A stretch of 64,000 nt of DNA from Simmondsia chinensis (lineage: Eukaryota; Streptophyta; Magnoliopsida; Caryophyllales; Simmondsiaceae), in NCBI GenBank assembly GCA_018398585.1, contig JAGTTD010000008.1, positions 5,654,501 to 5,718,500 on the forward strand, written 5' to 3'. The notes under the pieces are model-generated. The model searched no databases. It saw only the letters and a list, made by a program, of their open reading frames with translations, and was not told the origin of the DNA. Each line of letters opens with the position of its first letter. The stretch's first letter is position 1. Positions 35,045-45,949 of this stretch are shown in pieces. The translations under genes were made by a program, and so were the position numbers.

Positions 35045-38000
35045 TAGAGGTGGCCAACGGGCCGGGCCGGCCCGGAAACAGCACCAGCCCTGCCTGTGTT
35101 TGGCCCGGCCCGGCCCAGCCCGCACTGTAGGGGGCCGGGGCTGGCCTCGGGCCTATTTTTATTTTCGGTCGAGCTCGGCCCGGCCCGGCCAGGCCCTTGA
35201 GGCGGGCCTGGCCCAGCCCAGCCCAGGCCCCGGGCCCAACGGCTCTAAAAAGAGCTGTTGGGCTCGTTTTGAACAGCCGTTCAACGGTTCTTTTGTAAAG
35301 AGCCAATGACTCTTTAATTAAAAAAAAAAAATTTATATTTTTTTTCCCTATAAATACTTAAACCTTCCCAACTCATTTTCTTACCAATTCTTCAATCCTC
35401 TCTTCTCTCTCTATACATTCATCATCTCCCGTCTTCTCTAACTTTGCTAATTGCAAAAATTGTGCTATAAAGTTCGAAGTTCGTAAAGTATTTGGCTGGA
35501 GTTCCAATTTCATTGTTCTCTCGTTTCGGTAATTTTAGTATCGCAATTTTATTTGATTCGCATTTTTAGTTATTTAATTTGCATTACTACTTGTAATTTA
35601 TAAATATTAATCACTTATACTAATATGACACACAACTTTTCATCATCCTCTGGAGCCGGACGTGCTAGTTCTAGCTCTTCTCGGCCACCCAGAATCCCTA
35701 AAAGGAGTAGAATTGTCTTACTTGATACTGAAGAACGAGCTTTTATACAACCAGACCCAACACCCCCATACATTGATGATAGCATAGATTATGAGTTTTC
35801 ACAACAACAAGATTATCATGAGTCAGGTGGTGGTGGGGTTGGAGACTCACAAACTGATAAGGAACCCACCCCCACCACTGAAGCCCAGCCTGAAATTAGT
35901 ACCTCTACTAGTAGGCATACAACTAGTGGGGTATGGAAGCACTTTACCCTTAATAAGACAACTAATAAAGCAACTTCTAAATTATGTGACCCACCTAAGG
36001 ATTTTAGCCATCAACCTGGTAGTGGGATGGGCACATTAAACAGACATATACTTAGGTGCCACCCCGAGCAATTCCCAGAAAAGAGCCAACAACGTCTAGT
36101 AATTTTAGGTTCTCTCAGGAGAACAACCGAAAGGGGCTAGCTAAATATATAATTATGAGTGAAAGGCCTTTTAATACCGGCGAAGACCCAAATTTCATCA
36201 ACTACCTCCAACTAAATGTTAATCCCGCCATTGTGAGGATTCCTCGGAACACTGTAAAGCGGGACGCTTTTACGTTGTACCACGGGATGAAAACTGGGGT
36301 CTTCACACATTTTGCGACGAACACGAGCATTTTCTCGTTGACGTCGGACGTATGGCGGTCGAAACCCGGCCAACCTTATATATGCATAACGGCACACTAG
36401 ACCGATGAATCCTTCATCATGCAAAAGCGGATAATTCATTTTGGACTTTTAGATTACCCCCACAATGCCGAGGTACGGGTGTGATTATGTCGGCAGTCCG
36501 CGACTGGGGCATAGAGTGACGTATCTTCAGTATTACGTTCCGCAATGCTACCAATAACACTGCAGCCGTTACACATTTAATTAGGCAAATGAGACCCATG
36601 TTAGGTGGGAAGTGTTTCCATATTCGTTGCGTTTGTCACATTTTACATTTAATGGTAACGAATGGTTTAGATCTCATAAAAGCATCCCTTATCACCTTAA
36701 GATCGGTAATAATATCTGTAAAATCATCCAGCACTAGAAAAAGAAAATTGAAAAATTTATATAGGTTGCATAACAGAATATAAACAATTCAAATTAGACT
36801 CTCAAAATATATGGTCGTCCACGGTAGAAATGTTAGAGGGCCTTCTACCATATAAAGACGTTCTAATGGAATACGCCCAGAAAAATTGTGCAGAATGGAG
36901 CGATTACAACCAGGCCGGTATAAATTGGGAGACAATAGATCAAATTTGTAACTTTTTTAGCATGTTTAAAGAGGCAACAACATTTTTTTCGGGTTGCTAC
37001 TATCCGAACATGCCTCAAGCAATATCAAGATTGCTTGATATTGTCAATTGGATGGTGGGTAATGAATCCAACCCTGTTTTGTTCGCATCGATTCAGGCAA
37101 TGAAAGAAAAGTTTGCCAAATATTATTTTGAACTGCCTCTTACATACTGCTTTGCAACTATTTTAGACTCTCATTGTAAATGCTCGGGTTTCAACGTGTT
37201 TTGCCAACATTTTTTCACGTATTTGAATCCTTCTCTTAATATCGACACTTTCATTGCCGATGTCGATAACGACTTGCATAGTTTATTTTCTCAATATTTT
37301 CGTCTATTAGCGTCCAATAATCCTAGTACTGTTGCAGTAGGATCTTTCACATCTAGTGGAAGTAGTTCACATACGTCATATTCGTCGAAGCTGTTGGAGC
37401 AATTTACGCCCACAACAGCCCTCACATCATGTGACGAGTTAGATTATTATTGCGGGCACCGATGGTCCATATTTTCGGGCCGCCGGCCAACCCAAATTTT
37501 GACTTGTTACAATGGTGGAATACAAACCAAACCCAGTATCCCGTGCTTTCCACCATGGCACGTGATATACTAAGTTCTCCGGTGTCTTCAGTAGCATCGG
37601 AGTGTGCTTTCAGTCTTGGTGGCAGGTTGCTTGGAACGAAGAGGGCGAAGCTATCGCCGTCAAGCTTGGAGATGTCCGTGTGCTTGAAGGATTGGCTGCT
37701 AGCAGAGGCAAGAGAACAACAGAGAATGAAGCTGAATTCATCGAGCGATGAAGAAGACGACCGTACAACCGATACCTCAAATGATGGCCTAAATACCCCC
37801 TAAGGCGACTGATATCAACACTTTTGTATGTCAATTATTTACTTTTAAATATTGACGTCAAAAGACGACCACACCCCCCGTATACCTCAAAAGACGACCG
37901 CACCCCCCATATGTCAAACTTTGTATTTGTACTTATATTTGTTACGTTATTTATGTACCATTATTTTTTTTGATAAGATATTTACCATTACTTATTGTGT

Positions 38001-38211
38001 ATTTTATTTTATTACATATAATTAATGTATATTTAGCATTATTAGTGCTTAAAAAAATATATTTGTATCTCATATTATTTATCAATGAATTGCAATAATT
38101 TTAGTACAAAACGACTTTGTATTATCAAATTTTAGTACAAAAAAATGTAGCAGTGCAGGCTGACCGGGCTTCGGCCCAGGCCCGGCCCGGCCCGCCCGTT
38201 GGCCACCTCTA
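35045..38211 (+). mobile_element. complete hAT transposon with perfect target duplication
   Basis: The terminal inverted repeats start TAGAGGTGGCCAACGGGC at both ends and continue into GC-rich GGCCCGG sequence. The 8-bp duplication GGACTGCA is perfect (35037-35044 and 38212-38219). The length is 3167 bp. It carries a broken transposase at 35625-37803. The other hAT end at 2-474 belongs to the same family. Confidence 0.95.
35625..37803 (+). pseudogene. hAT transposase (RICESLEEPER-like), frameshifted
   Basis: The first frame (35625-36140, ATG 35625) has a Ser-rich start and a BED-type zinc finger: SGVWKHF, KLCDPP, then GTLNRHILRCHPEQ. One of the usual CxxC cysteines is missing. 36056-36400 continues in another frame with ERPFNTGEDPNF and SLTSDVWRS. 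36400-36830 is broken, although CVCHILHLMV (about 36630) marks the conserved CAAH-like box. 36830-37573 continues with WETIDQICNFFSMFKEAT and KYYFELPLTYCFATILDSH. After another shift, 37450-37803 gives the C-terminal dimerisation motif FDLLQWWNTNQTQYPVLSTM, ARDILSSPVSSVASECAFS and GTKRAKLSPSS. The protein would cut and join transposon ends. At least four frame changes and several stops make it inactive. Confidence 0.9.
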
Positions 38212-38219
38212 GGACTGCA

Positions 38220-38565
38220 TCATCAAGACATATTTATAGTCCTAGAAAGTGCAATAAATTTTTGTGGTTTTTATATATGGCTGTCTACTTTAAATACAAT
38301 AATAATAATAATAAGGGGTCAGCAAAAGGTCCGGATTTAGCCGTACAAAAAAAATGCATAATAGTAAGGAAGGGGGGAAAATGGCAGTGAAGTTGGTATC
38401 TTTTACAGAAGCCCCGAAAGCAACAACACATTCAAGTACTGACACAGAAATACAGGAAATAAAAGGCCCAAAAAACACTCAAAAATCATATGGCTAAGGC
38501 CCATCAAATTCAGTGGTACTTCTTGGTCCAACATTTTTTAATTATTCTTTTGATAAAAACTCAAA
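38220..38565. other. spacer with (AAT)n
   Basis: A short AAT microsatellite lies at 38297-38314. No gene seen. Confidence 0.5.
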
Positions 38566-38569
38566 TATC

Positions 38570-38760
38570 CTTGGCTTAGCGGTGGTAGGAGGCAAGTTAA
38601 GGAATGAAGTGTTGTTTAGGTTAAAAAGTTTGGAGTTCAATCCCCCTTGAATCTCTCCATGAGGAATTCTTGACTTAATTGACTCCAGTGGTGTGTGAGT
38701 CGCTGCATGAACGTGAGTTTACTAGGTAATTGAGTTTCTTGTTTAAAAAAAAAAGAAAAG
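38570..38760 (+). mobile_element. tRNA-derived SINE
   Basis: CTTGGCTTAGCGGTGGTAGG (A-box-like) and GTTTGGAGTTCAATCCCCC (B-box-like) are about 60 bases apart, followed by TGAGTCGCTGCATGAACGTG, TTTACTAGGTAATTGAGTTT and an A-rich end. This is the same order as the reverse copy at 33094-33300. No definite target duplication. Confidence 0.65.
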
Positions 38761-38984
38761 AAAACAAAAACACAAAAAAAGATTGAATGATTCTTGGAAT
38801 GCCACATTGTGAGTTCATTTTAATGAAATAAATAAATCTGCCACATTATTCTATCTTCCTATTCCTGGCTAGCTGAAGGTGTGAAAAATATATTTTCATT
38901 GGATTAAAATTATTCTGTTTAGTTGAAGAGAAGATCTTTTTATGGTTAGGGGTTTTTCAAAAATTATCTCTCTATATGGTACAA

Positions 38985-39076
38985 ACGTATAGGGGTAATG
39001 ATATGTACATCTAACTCTCCACAAACCCTACCTTAACGGGAGTCTTTTTGAGGCATTGAATTTTTGTTGTTGAAGA
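38985..39076 (+). mobile_element. degenerate SINE/RTE-type tail
   Basis: AGGGGTAATGATATGTACAT, AACCCTACCTTAACGGGAG, TTTGAGGCATTGAATTTTTG and TTGTTG follow the RTE-like tail order. It is headless. Confidence 0.45.
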
Positions 39077-40254
39077 GAGGATCATTTTCTGTGGGAAAAT
39101 ATATCAATTTAAAGGATTTTAACTTCTATTTTTTTTTGCCTTCACACTTATACGGTGAAGTGATTGAATCACCAGAGTATATTCTTTTATTCGATTTAGA
39201 GAATCATTATCATCATATATAAATTGTATAAAATTGGTTTTCGGTCCATTTGAAATGGGTGGGATGCCAAGACATAAGACAATATCAGAGAAAATTTTCT
39301 TCCTCGTGAAGGGAAATCACATCCTCTTTTTCTAAGTGGAAGTCATTTTTTCCCCTATAGTATACAACCTTTCTCTCCAGGCCTTTTGCTAATGATCCAC
39401 ATGGAAAAACATTTGAAATGGAGATGGAAAAGCGCATTTGGATCATTAGTTAATTGGTCCTTAATGTTTTTTTCCTTTCCTTTTCAAAATATTATTATAG
39501 TTATCGTTGTGTGTTACGTATAAATAAATTGATTTACATCCATTAACCTAGTATTTTGGTTTCAGTTTGAATTTTCCAGTTGACTGCTTTTCTGCCCCAA
39601 CTAGTAGCTAGACCAAACTAGTTGTGGACTTAAGACTCTCAAACCGACATTTGGTTTAGGTCTAAATCATGTCAATCAAAAGATTAATCAATATACATGT
39701 GTACTACAATGAACACTCGGGGCAACAAAAAAAAAGGTTGGATAGGGAGGTACCAAAGGAACATTTTGTCAGATGACATATTGTATTCTGTTCGACCTAT
39801 TTGGATTTGATCCCCATCAAGGACAAGTTGCTTACCATTTATTGAAATTGCCTCCCATACCCCTCCCCACGGCATTGCCAATGTTTGAAAAAAAAAATAA
39901 AAATCATTGGAGTATACTCATCTTGCAATAATATACACGATGCAAGGGCAGAATTGTCATTACATACCTGGATACACTTCAAAGTACTACAATTTGTACA
40001 CAACATCAAAGATCAAACTACTTCTTTGACAATGCACTATATAAATTGTGTTCAAAAGTAAAGACTTGTTAGCTTTCACAACTTGCATCTTACAATTACA
40101 TCTATCTTCTCTTCTACATTTTAATGTCTATGGGAAAAAAATTCAACAGCAACACCAACATAAGTATTTCCACAATGAAAACCCACCCTATTCCATCAAT
40201 CCCGTAGCTTGACAATCCTAGAGATGATATAAAATCTCGGGTTTGAATTCCAAC
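39077..40254. other. intergenic DNA and probable 3' UTR of the LRR gene
   Basis: A/T-rich. The region just below 40255 should be the 3' UTR of the minus-strand LRR gene. A small minus frame at 39684-39881 has no recognisable domain and is not called. Confidence 0.5.
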
Positions 40255-42713
40255 TTAGTCGTTTAACTCAGAGTTTGAGTTCAGGTCAAGAAATGCTACC
40301 TCTGATTTACAGATTTTTACTCCTGATGGAGCATGCCTAGTTGATAGTTGTCCATGAGGGTAACAAAGATTATGGTTTCCCCATGCTGCAAACCGTTTCC
40401 CTAATTTTGTATAGAATGAACCGGGAAAACCCAACTCACCGGTTAGGTTGTTAAGATTCACATACATTGCAGTAATACTGGGCAAATTTGCTAGCTTTGA
40501 TGGCAATGAGCCTGTAAGACTGTTATTACTAAGACCCAAATATCTTAGCCTCTTCATCATAGAAATCGTTTCTGGGACTTCACCTGATAAACCCATGTTG
40601 GAAAGATCGAGAATTTCAAGATTATGCATGTTTTTCCAATTGATGTTTCTTAGTTGACCACCAATATGGTTGTTGGCCAAGACCAACTCTTGCAATGAGC
40701 CCATATTTTGGAATTTGACAATCAACCCACCTGACAAATTGTTGTTTCCAAGATCCAAAAGAGTCAAATTCTTCAAGTTACCAACTTCATTGGCTATGGT
40801 ACCCTCCAACTTATTGTTGCTCAAGTCAAGCTTCAATAGTGAAATTAGACTCCCCAAACAAATTGGCAAGGAACCAGATAGCGAATTTCTGCTCAAATCA
40901 AGGATCAACAGCTGAGTTAGATTACCAAAACTATAAGGAATTCGTCCTGTGAACTCGTTTCCTGACAGAACTAGTCGCCTCAAGCTAACCAAGTCACCAA
41001 CTGTCGAAGGGATTTCACCTCTTAATCCATTTTCTATTAGCACCAAAGACTGTAGCTTTCCAAGGCGTCCGAAACTGATAGGGGTTTGGCCAGTAAGGGC
41101 AGGATTTGATCTGAACTCTAATGATTCTAAAGTGCTGGATAGTTTTTCCCAATTTGTTGTAGGGATTGAAATTGGATGATCTTTTGAGGTAAAACAACTG
41201 TAAAAGGATAGAGATTTGAGGTGGGTTAACATGAATAATTGTGACCTAAATTCCACATTTTGAGCACAATTAAGGGAATTGTCATGTATTGGTCCAATGC
41301 TCAGTTCAGTGACATACCATAACCCATTGAAAATATCACATGAAACCCCCTGCAAGTAAAAGAAAAAAAAATATCTCTCAGAAAATATAGAATTATAATC
41401 ATTATGCTGTACCAAATTCTTTGCATGATTGGGTTATTGTTGTAATCAAGAAAGGAAAAAAAATGGGTGAAATGATATGAAATGTAAACATTAGGATATG
41501 ATAGATATAGAAATAATGTTACTGCACCTCAAAAAGGGTAAGAAAAGAAGAATAACTGAGGGAATGTATCATATGCTAAGATGAAAGACCAGTTAAAGTA
41601 ATGATTTTATATTGTACATATACTGCTGTGTATATGCTTCAACTTTTATATGAAAAAAATGCCAATTTATAGGCATTAGAACCGGCAGTGGTGAGGAAGT
41701 TCTTTTAAACAAAACACAGCAATATGAATCAGACACAAAAGAAGCTTCTTTCTCATTATCCGAAGTGAGAAATTTGCATTATTAGAATGCTCAGAAGTGA
41801 GTGTCTCAAAACACCCAGATATGCACTTCATTGTGCCAAAGGGACATAGCCTAGTGGTTGGAATCCTCGGGACCAAAGAAGTGACCCGGGTTTGAATCCC
41901 CACTACGGCATCCCCTCCCCAGACACAACATGTATTAAAAAAAAGCACTTCATTTCGTGCATTAGATGATAATTACCCTTCCAATACAAGGCCTCATATA
42001 AGATGATATTAGGCCTTATTACATTGTTTGGGGTAGTAGTTTTAGGTCTCTTCTTTTATGGTTTTTTTCCCTTTTAAGAATTGATATTTCTTTGTTATGA
42101 ACTGAAGCCTATTGCTTATTTATTTATTTATTTATTCTAAGTAATATTGGGCTAAAGCTACAAATTATTATGAAATGAGTTTATGTAACTATATATATTG
42201 GTTTTTTTAGATTTATGTAACTTTAACACGAAGTGACACAAGATTTGACCCTAATTAGGATGATAGACTCAAACTCGAAATAACTTGCTCCAAACCTAAT
42301 CCTCCCTTTAATATAGGTGAAAACCAAAATTGGCTCAACCCTAAATGCATAAACCTAAGTGTCACTGGATCCGAGTTTACTGTAAACTTGAGTTGACCCA
42401 ACATGAATGAGTACACCCAAGCCTGACCCATTTGACTGAATCATCACCTCTAACCATTTATATTGTTTTTTCAGTTTTATCCAGTTGTGTAAAAAGTGGA
42501 TACCTGGATAGGAGTCCATCCACAAGGATCAGGATACAAATCTGAGCCATTCCACCCATTACCCACAAAACCTTGAATAGCAGAGTAAAGAGCCTCTTGC
42601 TCTTCTCTCTTCATTGGTGCCATAACACTGTCTGCATCTCCATCACACCAGCAACCCAAGATGAAATTCAATGTCATAAATGTAATACACCAGAAAGCTC
42701 TAAACTTTTTCAT
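40255..42713 (-). CDS. PII-2-like: LRR protein, Piriformospora indica-insensitive protein 2-like (spliced)
   Basis: Two exons on the minus strand, 42713-42504 and 41349-40255, joined in phase 0 across a GT-AG intron, giving 434 residues plus stop. ATG 42713 begins a clear signal peptide (KKFRAFWCITFMTLNFILGC). Next comes the family N-terminus EEQEALYSAIQGFVGN, WNGSDLYPDPCGWTPIQ and GVSCDIFNGLWYVTEL with paired cysteines, then about ten plant-type LRRs of the LxxLxLxxNxLxGxIP form (for example LTQLLILDLSRNSLSGSLP). The end has CYPHGQ and a hydrophilic tail. There is no transmembrane segment or kinase after the LRRs, and the length is close to the known relative (about 420-430). The Arabidopsis relative is required for growth promotion by a root endophytic fungus and sits at membranes. 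A role here in sensing or signalling is inferred from the family. The gene appears intact. Its intron carries a SINE, and a 5S-headed SINE lies upstream of its promoter. Confidence 0.9.
41833..41944 (+). mobile_element. short tRNA-derived SINE with target duplication, in the LRR intron
   Basis: GGGACATAGCCTAGTGGTTG (A box TAGCCTAGTGG) and GACCCGGGTTTGAATCCCCA (B box GGTTTGAATCC) are spaced as in a tRNA, followed by a short end with an A run. GCACTTCATT flanks both sides (41823-41832, 41945-41954). It is antisense to the LRR gene and only 112 bp long. Confidence 0.85.
42220..42450. repeat. degenerate GACCC/AACTCGA-type repeat DNA in the LRR intron
   Basis: Loose repetition of words such as TTTGACCC, AACTCGAAAT, TTGACCCAA and CCTGACCC. 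This is the same texture as 23690-24310 and 52430-53040. Confidence 0.5.
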
Positions 42714-43013
42714 CTTAAGCACCACCCAAAACACACAAAAACCCAAGTAAAAATCCCTTTAAATTTGACTTTCTTGAGGGTCAGATTTCAGAAGAGAAAG
42801 ACCCAGATGACAATTTCTAAGAATTTGATTCAAATGGGCTCCTGGGTTACTCTGAAAAAGCATAGAAAGAACAAAAGAAGACATGGAATACCCACAAACA
42901 TAGAAGAAAATAAAAGAAAAGTTTACATTTGATTTTAAAGAATTAGAAACGGAAAAGAAGATAGAAAAAAATGCAGGAGAAGCAGCAGCAAAGCAGATGG
43001 CCCTTACTTCCCT

Positions 43014-43029
43014 CTTTTGTATATAGAAG
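43014..43029 (-). promoter_or_regulatory. candidate TATA box of the LRR gene
   Basis: The minus strand reads CTTCTATATACAAAAG about 300 bases upstream of ATG 42713. It would place the transcript start near 42990 with a 5' UTR of about 270-280 bases. Inferred from sequence only. Confidence 0.45.
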
Positions 43030-43105
43030 TCTGAAATATGTAAATAGAAGAGAAGGTGTAAGGATAGGACGTATTTATTAAAAATAAATGCACCATAAAG
43101 CAACA

Positions 43106-43338
43106 TTTTTAGTGCTACAAGGACTCCCGTCTAAGTAGGATTGGGGGTGGATGTACGCAGCCTTCCTCCTTCAGGGTACTCTAAAGGAAGGCTGTTTTCG
43201 AGAACCCCCAACATATGAGGGGGTGCAACACGAGGACTTCCCAAGAGGTCACTCATCTTGGTACTGCTCTTGTCCAAGCACGCTTAATTTCGAAGTTTTA
43301 ATAGAATCCAGTGCTTGCATATTGGTACCCTCTTAGGT
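43106..43338 (-). mobile_element. 5S rRNA-headed SINE, copy B, upstream of the LRR gene
   Basis: The minus strand starts ACCTAAGAGGGTACCAATAT. The 5S-like part includes AATTAAGCGTGCTTGGACAA, GAGTGACCTCTTGGGAAGTC and CTCGTGTTGCACCCC. Then come TTGGGGGTTCTCGAAAACAG and the tail GGAAGGCTGCGTACATCCAC, CTTAGACGGGAGTCC and a short A run. Its transcription direction is the same as the LRR gene's, and it ends about 80 bases before the candidate TATA box. Confidence 0.85.
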
Positions 43339-44407
43339 ATTGTAATTTTAATTTTATATATATAAATGATTTAACAGTTGTTTGATAAGATAAAATATAT
43401 GATATACAATCTTGTTGGGACCACTTACGCATATTGAAACTCTGAATTGAAATAGTAATCATAAACCAAGAGGAGATTGAGAGTAAAATCATGAATATCA
43501 TAATTTACGTGGTTTTACCGAAACATGACATCCATGGCAAGAAGCACAATAATTTGACACCATGATGTCAGCATACGCAATGATAATATACATATAGAGA
43601 AAAAGTAAGTCTTTCATGGTAAAACTCTAATGTGTCATGGACTTAAATCAATTTGGTTCAATTTTCTACCTTATAAATAAGATCCATACAACGAGACTTT
43701 AGACGGAAGCTGATACTTGCACAAGAGAGGTTAAAAACAAGGGGTATAAAGCAAAAGAACAAGCACAGTTATCAATACGAATTGCCCACCAAAAAGTTAA
43801 TTATGGCAATGTCAATAAGGAGATCTCTCCACTTTCTGCGGCATTGAGTTGCCTCTCATGCTGAAAGGAAGTGTTTTCTTGGATGATGCTTCATAAACCA
43901 AACACCTATATTGAGAAATATAAAATATATGTAGGCGACATAATCCCAAGCAACAGCTTTGGGTCCCTGAATTTTAGACGGTCTAAGTTTTAGAGATTGT
44001 GATTTTTGACATAATAATTCTGAATATTAATAAGTCTTAAGAGAAATGTTATTATATATGAAAGATCATAATTTGAAAATTTTGCTTAGGGCCATGAGAA
44101 TGTTAGGACCGGCCTAAGTCAAATAAATGAGAACACAAAAAAATTTCAACAAGAAAATGAAATAATATAAAAGATTTACATGATTCAATCAATTATACAA
44201 ATGTCCAAAAAGTTGTAAGGATCTTCAATGTTTATAGAGAATTTTCTACTTATAATTTCTTCTCAACCCTCGGAGGATTTTATAGCCATAGAAAAGAAAC
44301 TCTGGTCATACATATATATATATATATATATATAGTTGCAAGTTAAATCATAATAGTTATTGTGTATTACGCATAGATAAATCATAATGGGGTATAATTA
44401 TCATAAT
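43339..44407. other. AT-rich intergenic DNA
   Basis: An (AT)n run lies at about 44310-44332. No ORF or RNA gene is supported. Confidence 0.55.
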
Positions 44408-45059
44408 ATCCTATGTTGATATACTCATGCTATTCTATAGCATCTTGTAATATTCTCTAGGGACTCTATTGTATTTTTTCTAATATAAGTTTTTCTGTAT
44501 ATATCACGCATCAGTAGCCTTATTGGGCATGTTTTTTGAAATATTTCTTCACATGGTACAAAGCATTGCCAAACCTTGAAATTACCCTTCCTCCTCCCAA
44601 ACCCTAGCCGCTACTTTCCTCCCTCAGCCTCCTCCTCACAGAGTCAAAACCCTAGCAGTGCCTCCTTCTTTCGGTGCTCCCTTACTGGCCGCCCTCTTCG
44701 GCCTTCTTGCTTGTGCAGCACATTCCTTAATAGTTTTTGATGATTTCAATGGTAGATTAGTCCTCCTCCCCTACCCCTTATCGTCGACCAGCGTTTCCTC
44801 CCCCTATCCCAGTTATCGTGTTGGCCTTTAATTTGCCTCCATCAATGGAGCTCGGCTGCCTGCTCCCCAAATTGGTTCTTTCCCAATAGTTATTACTTCT
44901 AGCCATACTTCTTATGTTCTCTGTCTTGGTGTGCGATCCCTGATCCCTCTTTGAGTAGTGGATGGTTCGGCATAAGTTTTCTCACTACCTATTTGGGTTT
45001 CATCTCTCACTATCAGTAACACATGTGTCATCTTCCCTTCCTATAATTTACATGACCTA

Positions 45060-45900
45060 CCCACTCTTGGTCTTAGTCTAGGCGTCACTCCCAGGCTCCC
45101 TCTCGACCTCAACTATCACTACTCTCGTTACCATTAAACTCGAGTCCTCCACAGATTACCCTGCATGGCGCGAGCAAATCTCAATGATTCATCGGTCTAA
45201 TCGTGTCATTAGATTTGTTAATGGGCCGATTCCCCGCCCTCCTACCCATATGCAAACCCTTGATGGCACCGACCAAAGTATTCGGTCCTGCCTATCTGAT
45301 TCCTTCCCCGATCCATCTTAAATGACGTCATAAGAATTTGATCTCGCTAAACACTTTCGAGACCATTCTCTAGCATAAGAATTTGATCTCCGTTCTCAAC
45401 TTGCTACCTTACTCAAAGAAAATAAAACAATAGACACTTACCTAACTATGCTCATAACCATTGCTGAAAACCTTGCTGCCATCAGCTCATAGCTCTCTAA
45501 TAGGGAGTTGATTCACTATGCCCTTTCAGGCTATCGTAGGAGTATGGCCCTTTTACATGCAACTTCTCTTGGAAGCTAACTTTTGAGCAACTATAGACTT
45601 CCCTTCTAGATGAAGAGGTGGCCCTTGCTCGTCTGCAAGGATGTTCCAACCTTGATCATAGTTATACTTTGGCAGCTAATGGTCAGTTCAGGACCCCACT
45701 ATGGTCGCGGCTATCAACAGCAACCGCAACCGCCCTCGGGTGGCTAGTCATTGGTATGTTCAAGTTCTGCTGGACTTGGGGACATCCCCCACACTTCCAA
45801 CCTTGGGTTTGAAAGATGGTATACTCGGGTCTTGGTCACTTGTTTATCAGATTTGTTATTGGGTAGGCCATGTTGCGTCCCATTGCTCACACCTATAAGT
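45060..45900 (+). pseudogene. copia B gag
   Basis: A Gag start with ESSTDYPAWREQISMIH (about 45136-45190) follows a Pro/Ser-rich N-terminal region, as in element A. A UBN2-like stretch follows near 45360-45620 (remnants of NKTIDTYLTMLITIAENLAA and ELIHYALSGY), then EVALARLQGCSN and a zinc knuckle near 45848-45890. The knuckle reads YQICYWVGHVASHC: the first cysteine is replaced by tyrosine while the other Cys/His positions remain. Several stops and shifts break the frame. The protein would coat element RNA. It is non-functional here. Confidence 0.7.
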
Positions 45901-45949
45901 TCAAACTGATCTCTCGTAGTCGCCATTGGCCATATTTGTCTCCAATTAT

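Noticed and set aside
39684..39881. Minus-strand frame starting MAMPWGGVWEAISING
   Set aside because: Only about 65 codons, no recognisable domain or splice partner, and it sits in intergenic DNA; too weak to call.
42573..43106. Open frames overlapping the LRR first exon and its upstream region
   Set aside because: Shadows of exon 1 or of the 5' UTR and SINE; no domain or splice logic.
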